Shown in pieces: positions 8,330 through 14,637 of a stretch of DNA of 14,637 bases. The stretch lies in NCBI GenBank assembly GCA_903912405.1, contig CAIWHF010000008.1, positions 1 through 14,637 on the forward strand, written 5' to 3'. A program made the position numbers and the translations under genes. How positions within the stretch are numbered: the stretch's first letter is position 1; every line of letters starts with the position of its first letter. The stretch comes from an uncultured Bacteroidota bacterium (GTDB lineage Bacteria > Bacteroidota > Bacteroidia > Chitinophagales > Chitinophagaceae). The notes beneath the pieces were generated by a model, which was given only the letters and a program-made list of their open reading frames with translations, did not search any database and had not been told where the DNA came from.

Positions 8330-9478
8330 TTATTTTAAGGGATGGCGTTGTTCCCAATCGCCTTCTTTGCTATGAATATTTTCTAATGGTTTTTTTAAGA
8401 TCCACTTTAACACTGGATTAGAAATGTATACAAAGGTGTGTAAATAGTTGGGCTTACTACCCAAGCGTGCTTTGGCTTCTAAGGCGGTTCTTCCAAAAAT
8501 AATTTTATCTTTTTTATGCAAGAGCGCTTGCTCTAGTCCATCGTAGAGGATGTTGAAATATAATTGGAAGGCTGCATTTTTATGATAGTCGAAACCTATA
8601 TAAAACATATCCCAAGTGTCTTGAAAATTAAAAGCAGAACTAAAGGCAACCAATGCATCGTTTAAAAACCAGCCACGCACAAGGAGTTGTTCTGTTTTAG
8701 AGGCTTGTTGTAATTTTATAAACTCAGCACTTAGCATTCCCAATCGGATAGCTTGTTTATTAGAAACCTGTTGGTATAAACCATAGAGTTGATCTTGATA
8801 GTTTTCAAGATCTTCTTTAGTTAGTGTTTTTTTAATTAATAGCTGTTCTTGTTTTTTTATTTTTCTAAATCGCTGCGCATATTTATGTTTTAACGCTTTT
8901 TCATAATCTTGAATACTATTCCAATTTTTATTTAAAATCATTTCCATTGAAACATCATTTTTCAATTGTAAACAATCTTTAGAGTAGTTTTGGAAATAAG
9001 GGCTTAAATAAATTGGAGCATCTTTAATGAGCGCAGCACAAGCACCGCTTATTTTTTGTATTTGTTGCAATGCCAATTGATAAGCCTGAAATGCCTCAAA
9101 GTCGCTGATAGTATCGCTTTTTATAAACGTGCAAATATCATGTCTAAACAAATGACCCGATACTAATAAGCTTGGTTTAGATGTCCACAATAAAAAATTA
9201 CAGACTAATTTTTTTAGGAATCCATCTTCTTTATTAATCAGGTGCTGTTTGTTTAAGCGTAACAATTGAAAGTAGTGTTTACTTTGTATTTGATTGTTTT
9301 TAAAAACGACTACATAATAAAACGATAAATTGGGCAATTTTGCAGCTTCGGTTATAGCTAATTGTTCACTTTGTAAAAAGTGATTTTCAGGTAACTCTTT
9401 ATTCCAATAGCTTGGTAGGTTTTGAGCCGATTGAAACACAATCAATTCTAATCCATCATGATTCTTTTGAATACGCAT
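8330..9478 (-). CDS. FemAB/BioF2-like GNAT acyltransferase
   Basis: The 382-residue cytoplasmic protein has no signal peptide or membrane span. The pattern fits the two-lobed GNAT proteins annotated as BioF2-like or FemAB-like acetyltransferases. One element is a basic amphipathic stretch, DYEKALKHKYAQRFRKIKKQ, equivalent to the 'yl.sLs.k.R..irr..k' signature. Another is a late GNAT lobe (about 268-323) with WFLNDALVAFSSAF...DMFYIGFDY and AAFQLYFNILYDGLEQAL. The closing motif FGRTALEAKARLGSKPNYLH starts at residue 328. Family members transfer acyl or aminoacyl groups to cell-wall, lipid or polysaccharide acceptors; the substrate here is unknown. The start is three bases after the stop of the VWA gene, so the two are translated from one message. 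Its stop is one base from the opposing korA stop. Confidence 0.72.
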   Translation of the reverse strand: MRIQKNHDGLELIVFQSAQNLPSYWNKELPENHFLQSEQLAITEAAKLPNLSFYYVVVFKNNQIQSKHYFQLLRLNKQHLINKEDGFLKKLVCNFLLWTSKPSLLVSGHLFRHDICTFIKSDTISDFEAFQAYQLALQQIQKISGACAALIKDAPIYLSPYFQNYSKDCLQLKNDVSMEMILNKNWNSIQDYEKALKHKYAQRFRKIKKQEQLLIKKTLTKEDLENYQDQLYGLYQQVSNKQAIRLGMLSAEFIKLQQASKTEQLLVRGWFLNDALVAFSSAFNFQDTWDMFYIGFDYHKNAAFQLYFNILYDGLEQALLHKKDKIIFGRTALEAKARLGSKPNYLHTFVYISNPVLKWILKKPLENIHSKEGDWEQRHPLK

Positions 9479-9481
9479 AGT

Positions 9482-12109
9482 TTATTTTAATTCTAACTCC
9501 ACGGTTTCATTACTCTTAATAAAGAAAGGGATTCTAATTTCTTTAGGTCTATCACCAATGCTATTGTAATAAAGCACTTGATAAGCCCCCGGTTGTAATT
9601 CTAATTTTTGTGTAAGCGGGTTGCCTGTTATACGCACTTGTTTAAACTCCATAAAGCGATCGCCAGATTGAAATAACAACGCTACTTTCCCAAAATTGTT
9701 GCTATTGGTAAATTGTAAAGTGCCAGGCTCTGGAATATAAATATCGGTGATCACCCCAAATTCAAAATCTACATTTTTCCTTAAAGTTGGTAAGGTGTTA
9801 ATTTCTACATAGTAGTTACCCGGTTCGTAAACCAAGGTTTCCGCACATTGTTGGTAAATGGTAGGACTATAGTCGGAACGACAATTTACAATAGCTTGAT
9901 ATTCTTTCACCGGACGCTTTGGATTGTTTTTGTAGGAAAAGCGTAAGGTACCCTGACCAACCACTACGGTGATTATATTCTTTTTACCTTCTTCTACAGT
10001 TACATTTTTGAGTACCGTATTGCTTTGGCCAGTAATCGTTAATGTATAGGTGCCCGCTTCTGTAATTTGTGGATCTGGATTTCCTCTTGCATCGGTCGTT
10101 CTGTAAAACTTACGAAGTACCTCTCCAGTCTTTGTATGTTTTAATAATACCTGTGGTGTTGATTTGTAAAACTTCCCTTTTCCATTAGTAAATAAAACAG
10201 CCACACTAGTGATAGTATCGGCTTGGGTAGCGCTAGTAAAAGGAGCTTCGTTTCCTTGTTCTTTAAAATCAGGTAGCGATGCTGTTGGATCTATTGTAGG
10301 TTTTAATATAGGCGTCGGTTTAAATCGCGGACTATATTTTTTTAAGTTTATATTATTTTTTACAAGCGCAAGCACCGTGTTATTTTTTGAAGCCATAGCC
10401 TCCATTTCTATGGGTTCTATTTCTTGTTCGGCGATATAGCTAACGGTTTTTAATTTCCAAATTTTTATATAGAAAGTAACTGGTATGGCAAGCGTATGCT
10501 TGTAAAATATAGCATGCGCTGTATTTGTTTTAATTGCGGGGATTTCACTAGTTACTATTTCAATAGGAGGTTCATAGGCGCTTGTTGTTTTTGTAGTTAA
10601 GCCATTTTTAGGTTTTGCAATATTGATAGCATCATAGAAATTAATTTTTTTAGCAACTATTGTTTTTATTGATGGTATATCGCTAGGGCTTATTTCTATG
10701 CTTGCTTCGTATGGGCTAGGTGCTTTATTAACAGCGATATTCGCTTTTTGGGGAATACTGAAAACCGATTGAAATTTTAAAGGACGAACTCGAATGGCTA
10801 ATAATTCATTCAAAGAATCGGGAGTAAAAGAAAATGCTTCTTTATAAATAACAGGCTTGGTAATTAGTTTTGTTTTTAGAATGCCTACTGGTGCTTTTGC
10901 TTGTTTGTAAAAATAGTAAAGCTGTTTACTAGCTATAAAATCTAGCGTATCTTTTTTTATTACCATTTCTTCTTCTATGGAGTAAGCAATTTTTTTATTT
11001 GCAGCAGGTGTATAAATTTTTGCTTTGTTATAGGCAATAGCGAGGGGTTTAATGTTTGCAATATGGGGTAAGTATGGAATTGTTATAGTGTCGATCTCTG
11101 AAGGGCTTTCGGGTACTAATAATTTAATTGTATTTAGCCAATACGGTTTTAATACAATGTTTTCAAAAGCTAAATGAATATAAGGTAGTTTCTTAAGAGA
11201 ATTTATTTTGCTTATATAAATCGTATCAATTTTAAGTTCCGTATTTTCTTCGTTAGTTGCTAATAGTATCTTGGGCTTTTTATTAGGTAATAATTTTACT
11301 TGTTTTAAAACAGGAGCAATAACAACTTTAAAATAAGAGATGTTATCAATGGGTTTTATTTCATTCATGCTTGCCTTAAGATCCGTTAAATAATCTTCGG
11401 CAATAGCGGTTTTTAACTCAGGTACTAAAAATTTGGGTTTGTATGCTTCTAATATAGTGTTGGTGGCTTGTAAGGCTTCCGCATCATTAGTAACTTTTAA
11501 GAAGCTTCCTAAGCAGGCATATTGTTGTTCTAGTGGTTGGTAATTTATTAAACTAATAATATAGGGTTGAAACTTTATCTTTTTTTCGAGTAAGAGTTTT
11601 ACTATTTCACAGATGTTACCATTGCAACTTTCACCACCATCTGTAATTAGAATTAAACTATAGTTATAATTTGCGGTATTGATTAAGTCGTTTTCGGCCG
11701 CCTCTTTCAAAGAATAAGCAATAGGTGAAACCCCTAATGGTTTAAGACTCGCCATACGTAAATACAATTGGGTTGCATTACTTTTTCCAAAGGGAACTTC
11801 TAGTTTAGTGTCAAAACAATTTTTTTCTTGTGCTGTATGTTGATGTCCATAAACGCGCAATCCAAACTCTACATTCGGGTTTACTTTATAAATGCTATCA
11901 ACAATTTGATCAATGATTTTACCGGCAACTTTAAATCGTATTTGATTGGTTTGCCAGGTTTCTAACATACTTGAAGATCCATCTACCAAGAATAAAATTC
12001 TGGGTTGAATAAATGTTTTATTTTGACCCCACAGCATAGCGTTTGGCAATAGCAATGCCCATAAAATAAGCAGATACCAACGAAAATATTGTTTTAAAAA
12101 GGGGTTCAT
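9482..12109 (-). CDS. Secreted von Willebrand factor A domain protein with C-terminal beta-sandwich repeats
   Basis: The 875-residue protein begins with a signal peptide or N-terminal anchor (hydrophobic 11-27, LPNAMLWGQ). The VWA domain is at about 36-223, with the metal-binding (MIDAS) motif DGSSS at D43, S45 and S47, and ITDGGES with D157. The usual MIDAS Thr is Ser at 128 (LKPLGVSPIAYSL). Four cysteines (98, 162, 167, 199) may pair after export. Residues about 224-634 are an Ile/Lys/Pro-rich linker of unrecognised fold with an internal duplication at 465-500 and 510-544. Residues about 635-875 look like three successive transthyretin/carboxypeptidase-regulatory-like beta sandwiches (AGTYTLTITG, EPGNYYVEI, QPGAYQVLYY). 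No T9SS sorting domain is seen at the C-terminus, so I infer a periplasmic or inner-membrane-anchored location. It heads an operon with the acyltransferase gene. VWA domains bind partners through a divalent metal; the role here is unknown. Confidence 0.82.
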   Translation of the reverse strand: MNPFLKQYFRWYLLILWALLLPNAMLWGQNKTFIQPRILFLVDGSSSMLETWQTNQIRFKVAGKIIDQIVDSIYKVNPNVEFGLRVYGHQHTAQEKNCFDTKLEVPFGKSNATQLYLRMASLKPLGVSPIAYSLKEAAENDLINTANYNYSLILITDGGESCNGNICEIVKLLLEKKIKFQPYIISLINYQPLEQQYACLGSFLKVTNDAEALQATNTILEAYKPKFLVPELKTAIAEDYLTDLKASMNEIKPIDNISYFKVVIAPVLKQVKLLPNKKPKILLATNEENTELKIDTIYISKINSLKKLPYIHLAFENIVLKPYWLNTIKLLVPESPSEIDTITIPYLPHIANIKPLAIAYNKAKIYTPAANKKIAYSIEEEMVIKKDTLDFIASKQLYYFYKQAKAPVGILKTKLITKPVIYKEAFSFTPDSLNELLAIRVRPLKFQSVFSIPQKANIAVNKAPSPYEASIEISPSDIPSIKTIVAKKINFYDAINIAKPKNGLTTKTTSAYEPPIEIVTSEIPAIKTNTAHAIFYKHTLAIPVTFYIKIWKLKTVSYIAEQEIEPIEMEAMASKNNTVLALVKNNINLKKYSPRFKPTPILKPTIDPTASLPDFKEQGNEAPFTSATQADTITSVAVLFTNGKGKFYKSTPQVLLKHTKTGEVLRKFYRTTDARGNPDPQITEAGTYTLTITGQSNTVLKNVTVEEGKKNIITVVVGQGTLRFSYKNNPKRPVKEYQAIVNCRSDYSPTIYQQCAETLVYEPGNYYVEINTLPTLRKNVDFEFGVITDIYIPEPGTLQFTNSNNFGKVALLFQSGDRFMEFKQVRITGNPLTQKLELQPGAYQVLYYNSIGDRPKEIRIPFFIKSNETVELELK
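10478..10717 (-). repeat. Internal duplication of ~35 codons in the linker of the VWA protein
   Basis: Residues 465-500 (SPYEASIEISPSDIPSIKT...INFYDAINIA) and 510-544 (SAYEPPIEIVTSEIPAIKT...IFYKHTLAI) align, with 12 of the first 19 positions identical, separated by KNGLTTKTT. The two copies are adjacent in the otherwise unrecognised middle region, which suggests the linker grew by duplication. Confidence 0.6.
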
Positions 12110-12123
12110 GTTAGCAAGTAGGC

Positions 12124-12142
12124 TATGTACCTACGGTACATA
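12124..12142. repeat. Perfect 8-bp inverted repeat upstream of the VWA gene
   Basis: TATGTACC (12124-12131) and GGTACATA (12135-12142) are exact inverse complements around TAC. The element sits 15-33 bases upstream of the VWA ATG (12107-12109), within the probable leader of that transcript. GTAGG (12118-12122) can instead pair with CCTAC (12130-12134), using part of the same bases. It could be an operator or a leader hairpin. There is no T-run, so it is not a typical terminator. Confidence 0.55.
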
Positions 12143-12156
12143 AAATTATAAGGAGA

Positions 12157-12191
12157 TAAAGTTAGAATATTTTATGCGTTTAATTACAAAA
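12157..12191 (-). promoter_or_regulatory. Candidate Bacteroidota promoter for the VWA-acyltransferase operon
   Basis: Read on the minus strand, TTTTG (12187-12191) lies 22 bases before TAACTTTA (12157-12164), which matches the -7 consensus TAnnTTTG at 7 of 8 positions. The spacing is slightly long for the Bacteroidota -33/-7 arrangement. Transcription would start around 12150 and give a leader of about 40 bases that contains the inverted repeat at 12124-12142. This rests on consensus matching in AT-rich DNA, so chance matches are easy. Confidence 0.35.
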
Positions 12192-12286
12192 TCTTATGCA
12201 ATTCATACGAGTTCTAAAGTATCTTTACACCATTATTGATACGATTATACAAATAAATTCGTTCTATTATATTTAATTGTTCATTT

Positions 12287-12847
12287 ATGAAGTCTATTAT
12301 AGTTTTTGCATCGGGTGCTGGTAGTAATTTTTCCAGTATAATTCAGTATGCAAAAACAAACAATGCTTTTTCTATAGCCTTATTAGTAGTTAATAAAGAA
12401 GATGCACCCGTAATTCATTTGGCTAAAGAGCAAGGTATTCCAATACTGATTCTAAATAAGGAGGTTTTTAATAATACCGAATGGATAGCTACATTAGCAG
12501 CCTATCATCCTTCCCTTATTGTCTTAGTTGGATTTTTATGGAAATTGCCCGAAAAGCTAGTGACCACTTTTGAACGCAAAATTATTAATATTCATCCATC
12601 GTTATTACCAAAATATGGTGGCAAAGGGATGTATGGCATGCATGTACACAATGCGGTAAGGCAAGCAAATGAATCAGAAACAGGCATTACTATACATTAT
12701 GTAAATGAACATTATGATGAAGGCGCCATCATACTACAAGAAAAAGTAGCCATCGATGCCTTTGACACCCCTCTAGCCATTGCAAAAAAAGTGCAACAGC
12801 TTGAGCATCGTTATTTACCTATCACTATTCACGCTTTATTAAAATAG
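12287..12847 (+). CDS. purN: Phosphoribosylglycinamide formyltransferase (GAR transformylase)
   Basis: The enzyme transfers the formyl group of 10-formyltetrahydrofolate to GAR in the third step of de novo purine synthesis, in the cytoplasm. The 186-residue protein is the usual Bacteroidota length. It shows the phosphate-binding loop ASGAGSNFSSII (residues 8-19), the catalytic NIHPSLLPKYGGKGMYG with N101 and H103, and ITIHYVNEHYDEGAII with D144. These correspond to Asn106, His108 and Asp144 of E. coli PurN, and all are present. The start is ATG 12287, with no Shine-Dalgarno; TATATTTA at 12268-12275 is a possible -7 box but lacks a well-placed -33 element. The porZ-like gene starts 5 bp after the stop, so purN heads that transcript. 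Confidence 0.95.
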   Translation: MKSIIVFASGAGSNFSSIIQYAKTNNAFSIALLVVNKEDAPVIHLAKEQGIPILILNKEVFNNTEWIATLAAYHPSLIVLVGFLWKLPEKLVTTFERKIINIHPSLLPKYGGKGMYGMHVHNAVRQANESETGITIHYVNEHYDEGAIILQEKVAIDAFDTPLAIAKKVQQLEHRYLPITIHALLK

Positions 12848-12852
12848 TGCAC

Positions 12853-14637
12853 ATGAAATATAGTTTTATTTTTTACTTTCTTTTTTCTATTACTGCCATT
12901 GCACAAGAACAAGCCATAGGCCTATGGCAATCCCACTTATCCTATAATCTAGCATTAGGGGTAAGTACTAATGGAGCTGATGTATTTGCAGCTACAGAAA
13001 TTGCTCCTTATGCTTATCATACAAAAGACGGTAGTTTTGAAACGTTTAGTAAAGTAAACGGTTTGCATGATGTGCAAACTACCCATACTGCTTACGATGC
13101 CACAACGGATTGCTTTGTTTTTGCTTATGCTAATGGCAACTTAGATTTTTATAAGGACGATTATTTTTTTTCAATACCTGACATAAAACTAAAAACGATT
13201 ACCGGCTCTAAAACTATTAATCGATTATATGCTAATAACGGATGGCTTTATGTGGCTACTGATTTTGGCTTAGTGCTTATCGACATTAAAAATAGAGAAG
13301 TTAAAAACACCTATAATTTAATAGCCTCCTCGCAAACCTTATCCATTAAAGATGTATGTGTACACCAATCGAATATTTATGTATGCACCAATGCGGGTAT
13401 TTATAAAGCCAATAAAAATAATCCTTTTCTTCAATCCATGAATAATTGGACGCTTATTAGTCCAGCTACTTCTAGCAATTGCATTACTAGTAATGGTCAA
13501 GAAATATTTTGGTCAAAAAAAGATAGTCTTTTTCAAATTATTCAAGACACGAGTAGCTTTAAGTTTAAAGTAGATAAGTCTATAACTTATTTGGCAAGCA
13601 CTATAAATAAATTAGTGCTTTGTACCTTTTCCGATTCTTTAGGACAGGGAAATTTTATAACGTACACAACTACTTTACAAAAATTAGATGCTATACGTAT
13701 GGGCAAACCCGTTCAAACGGTTTCTATGTTAAACGACGCATGGATGATTGCCGATGCCTACGAGGGGCTTAAATACCTAACTACCTCAGGTGCTATTTTA
13801 TCCCTACGTTTCGATTGTCCTACCACCTTTACCGCCTTCAGTATATTAGCGGATAATACAAAGCTAATTGTAGCCCATGGAGGTTACGACGATAAATTTG
13901 GTCCTATGAATAGTCCAGCCGGCATTTCGTTTAGAAACGAACCATTTAAATGGAAAAATTACACGGCATGGTCTTATCCGTTTTTTAGTGATACCGTGCG
14001 CGATTTTTTATGCTTAGCTAAGGATCCCATCGATGCCACACTTTATGCGGGCACTTATTACAATGGAATGTGGTCCTTCAAGAGTGATGGTACAGCAACT
14101 TCTTTTAAACAAAACTCTTTTTTAAGCGAATCGGCAACAGAGCCTGGCCATTATAATGTAACCGGTTTGGCATTTGATAGCTACGGAAATTTATGGATGA
14201 ATCAGTTTGGATCCACAAAAGAATTGATTTGTAAAAAAAGAAACAACACAGTTTATAAATTTCAGATTCCTAATACTACCAGACCTATTCCCTATGCAGC
14301 CGCAGGTTTGCTTATTGATGATTATAATCAAAAATGGTATTATGCGCCAAGAGGTGGTGGTGTAATTGTATATAACGATAATACTACCATAGAAAATGCT
14401 TTTGATGATACCTATGTACAATTATTAACAGGTAAGGGGGCAGGAAATTTGCCAAGTAATCAAGTAAACTGTTTGGTTAAAGATAACACAGGATCTATTT
14501 GGATAGGTACAGACAACGGCATCGGAATTGTAAACTGTCCAAGAAATGTAATAACAAGAACTTGTGAAGCAGAAATACGAATTGTGCAGTATGATCAATT
14601 TGCCTCCTATTTATTTGCTGGAGAAAATATTACAGCA
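12853..14637 (+). CDS. porZ: PorZ-like type IX secretion protein (two-component-regulator-type beta-propellers), 3'-truncated by window edge
   Basis: The frame is open for 595 codons from ATG 12853 to the window edge. It begins with a signal peptide (MKYSFIFYFLFSITAIA, cut before QEQ). IGLWQSHLSYNLALGVS then opens the first beta-propeller in the way typical of PorZ: blades such as VFAATEIAPYAYHTKDGSFETFSKVNGLHDV, FYKDDYFFSIPDIKLKTITGSKTINRLYANNGWLYVATDFGLVLIDIKNREVKNTY and IYVCTNAGIYKANK. A second propeller shows LWMNQFGSTKEL, KWYYAPRGGGVIVYND and, near the end, GSIWIGTDNGIGIVNC. Family knowledge: in Porphyromonas gingivalis PorZ is a surface T9SS component that passes anionic LPS to the PorU sortase, and it carries its own C-terminal sorting domain. 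That part would lie beyond this window. Co-transcription with purN is inferred from the 5-bp gap. A generic two-component-regulator-propeller surface protein is the alternative. Confidence 0.8.
   Translation, partial: MKYSFIFYFLFSITAIAQEQAIGLWQSHLSYNLALGVSTNGADVFAATEIAPYAYHTKDGSFETFSKVNGLHDVQTTHTAYDATTDCFVFAYANGNLDFYKDDYFFSIPDIKLKTITGSKTINRLYANNGWLYVATDFGLVLIDIKNREVKNTYNLIASSQTLSIKDVCVHQSNIYVCTNAGIYKANKNNPFLQSMNNWTLISPATSSNCITSNGQEIFWSKKDSLFQIIQDTSSFKFKVDKSITYLASTINKLVLCTFSDSLGQGNFITYTTTLQKLDAIRMGKPVQTVSMLNDAWMIADAYEGLKYLTTSGAILSLRFDCPTTFTAFSILADNTKLIVAHGGYDDKFGPMNSPAGISFRNEPFKWKNYTAWSYPFFSDTVRDFLCLAKDPIDATLYAGTYYNGMWSFKSDGTATSFKQNSFLSESATEPGHYNVTGLAFDSYGNLWMNQFGSTKELICKKRNNTVYKFQIPNTTRPIPYAAAGLLIDDYNQKWYYAPRGGGVIVYNDNTTIENAFDDTYVQLLTGKGAGNLPSNQVNCLVKDNTGSIWIGTDNGIGIVNCPRNVITRTCEAEIRIVQYDQFASYLFAGENITA

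Noticed and set aside
8336..8356. Possible hairpin (GGGA/TCCC) between the convergent genes
   Set aside because: It is a 4-bp stem with a long loop and no T-run, and it lies inside the acyltransferase coding sequence, so it is not a credible terminator.
10209..10439. Plus-strand open frame of 76 codons inside the VWA gene
   Set aside because: It is antisense to a continuous 875-codon frame and has no family resemblance.
12220..12275. TATCTTTA and TATATTTA as promoter boxes for purN
   Set aside because: Both match the -7 consensus at 7 of 8 positions, but neither has a TTTG or TTG at suitable spacing upstream, and such matches are frequent in this AT-rich stretch.
14191..14421. Minus-strand open frame of 76 codons near the right edge
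   Set aside because: The plus strand carries the uninterrupted porZ-like frame here, with propeller blade motifs.

Overview
The window looks like a chromosomal piece of a low-GC Bacteroidota, most likely of the Chitinophagales/Sphingobacteriia type. The evidence is three hallmarks of the type IX secretion system (T9SS), which is restricted to this phylum: a giant surface protein ending in a gliding-motility-associated (type B) sorting domain, a PorP/SprF-family outer-membrane protein, and the start of a PorZ-like two-propeller protein. AT-rich TAnnTTTG-like promoter boxes and the lack of Shine-Dalgarno sequences fit the same phylum. The assignment to order is inference.

Layout: (1) 1-5414, plus strand: the 3' part of a very large secreted protein made of 13 tandem ~90-residue Ig/PKD-like repeats and a type B sorting domain, followed 25 bp later by its probable PorP/SprF partner and a strong intrinsic terminator at 5439-5468. 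The 5' end of the large gene is broken: the domain reading is open only back to base 56, has no signal peptide, and the upstream coding-looking stretch lies in another frame. (2) 5504-8328, plus strand: a two-gene operon of D-arabinose-5-phosphate isomerase (kdsD/kpsF, Kdo synthesis for lipopolysaccharide) and the fused gamma/alpha subunit of 2-oxoacid:ferredoxin oxidoreductase (korA). The usual korB partner is not next to it. (3) 8330-12109, minus strand: a two-gene operon transcribed toward korA. It encodes a secreted von Willebrand factor A (VWA) protein of 875 residues, then a FemAB/BioF2-like GNAT acyltransferase; the stop codons of korA and the acyltransferase are one base apart. (4) 12110-12286: a 177-bp divergent intergenic region with a promoter-like element and a perfect inverted repeat. 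(5) 12287 to the right edge, plus strand: purN (purine biosynthesis) and, 5 bp after its stop, a porZ-like gene that runs off the window.

Two themes link the genes. One is cell-surface construction through T9SS: cargo, PorP/SprF partner and PorZ, which in Porphyromonas brings anionic LPS to the sortase-like attachment complex. KdsD also supplies LPS-core sugar. The other is central metabolism (korA, purN) in operons with envelope genes. The VWA/acyltransferase pair has no assigned function and is the least explained part. No tRNA, rRNA, CRISPR array, insertion sequence or prophage was seen, and no stretch over 300 bases lacks a gene.
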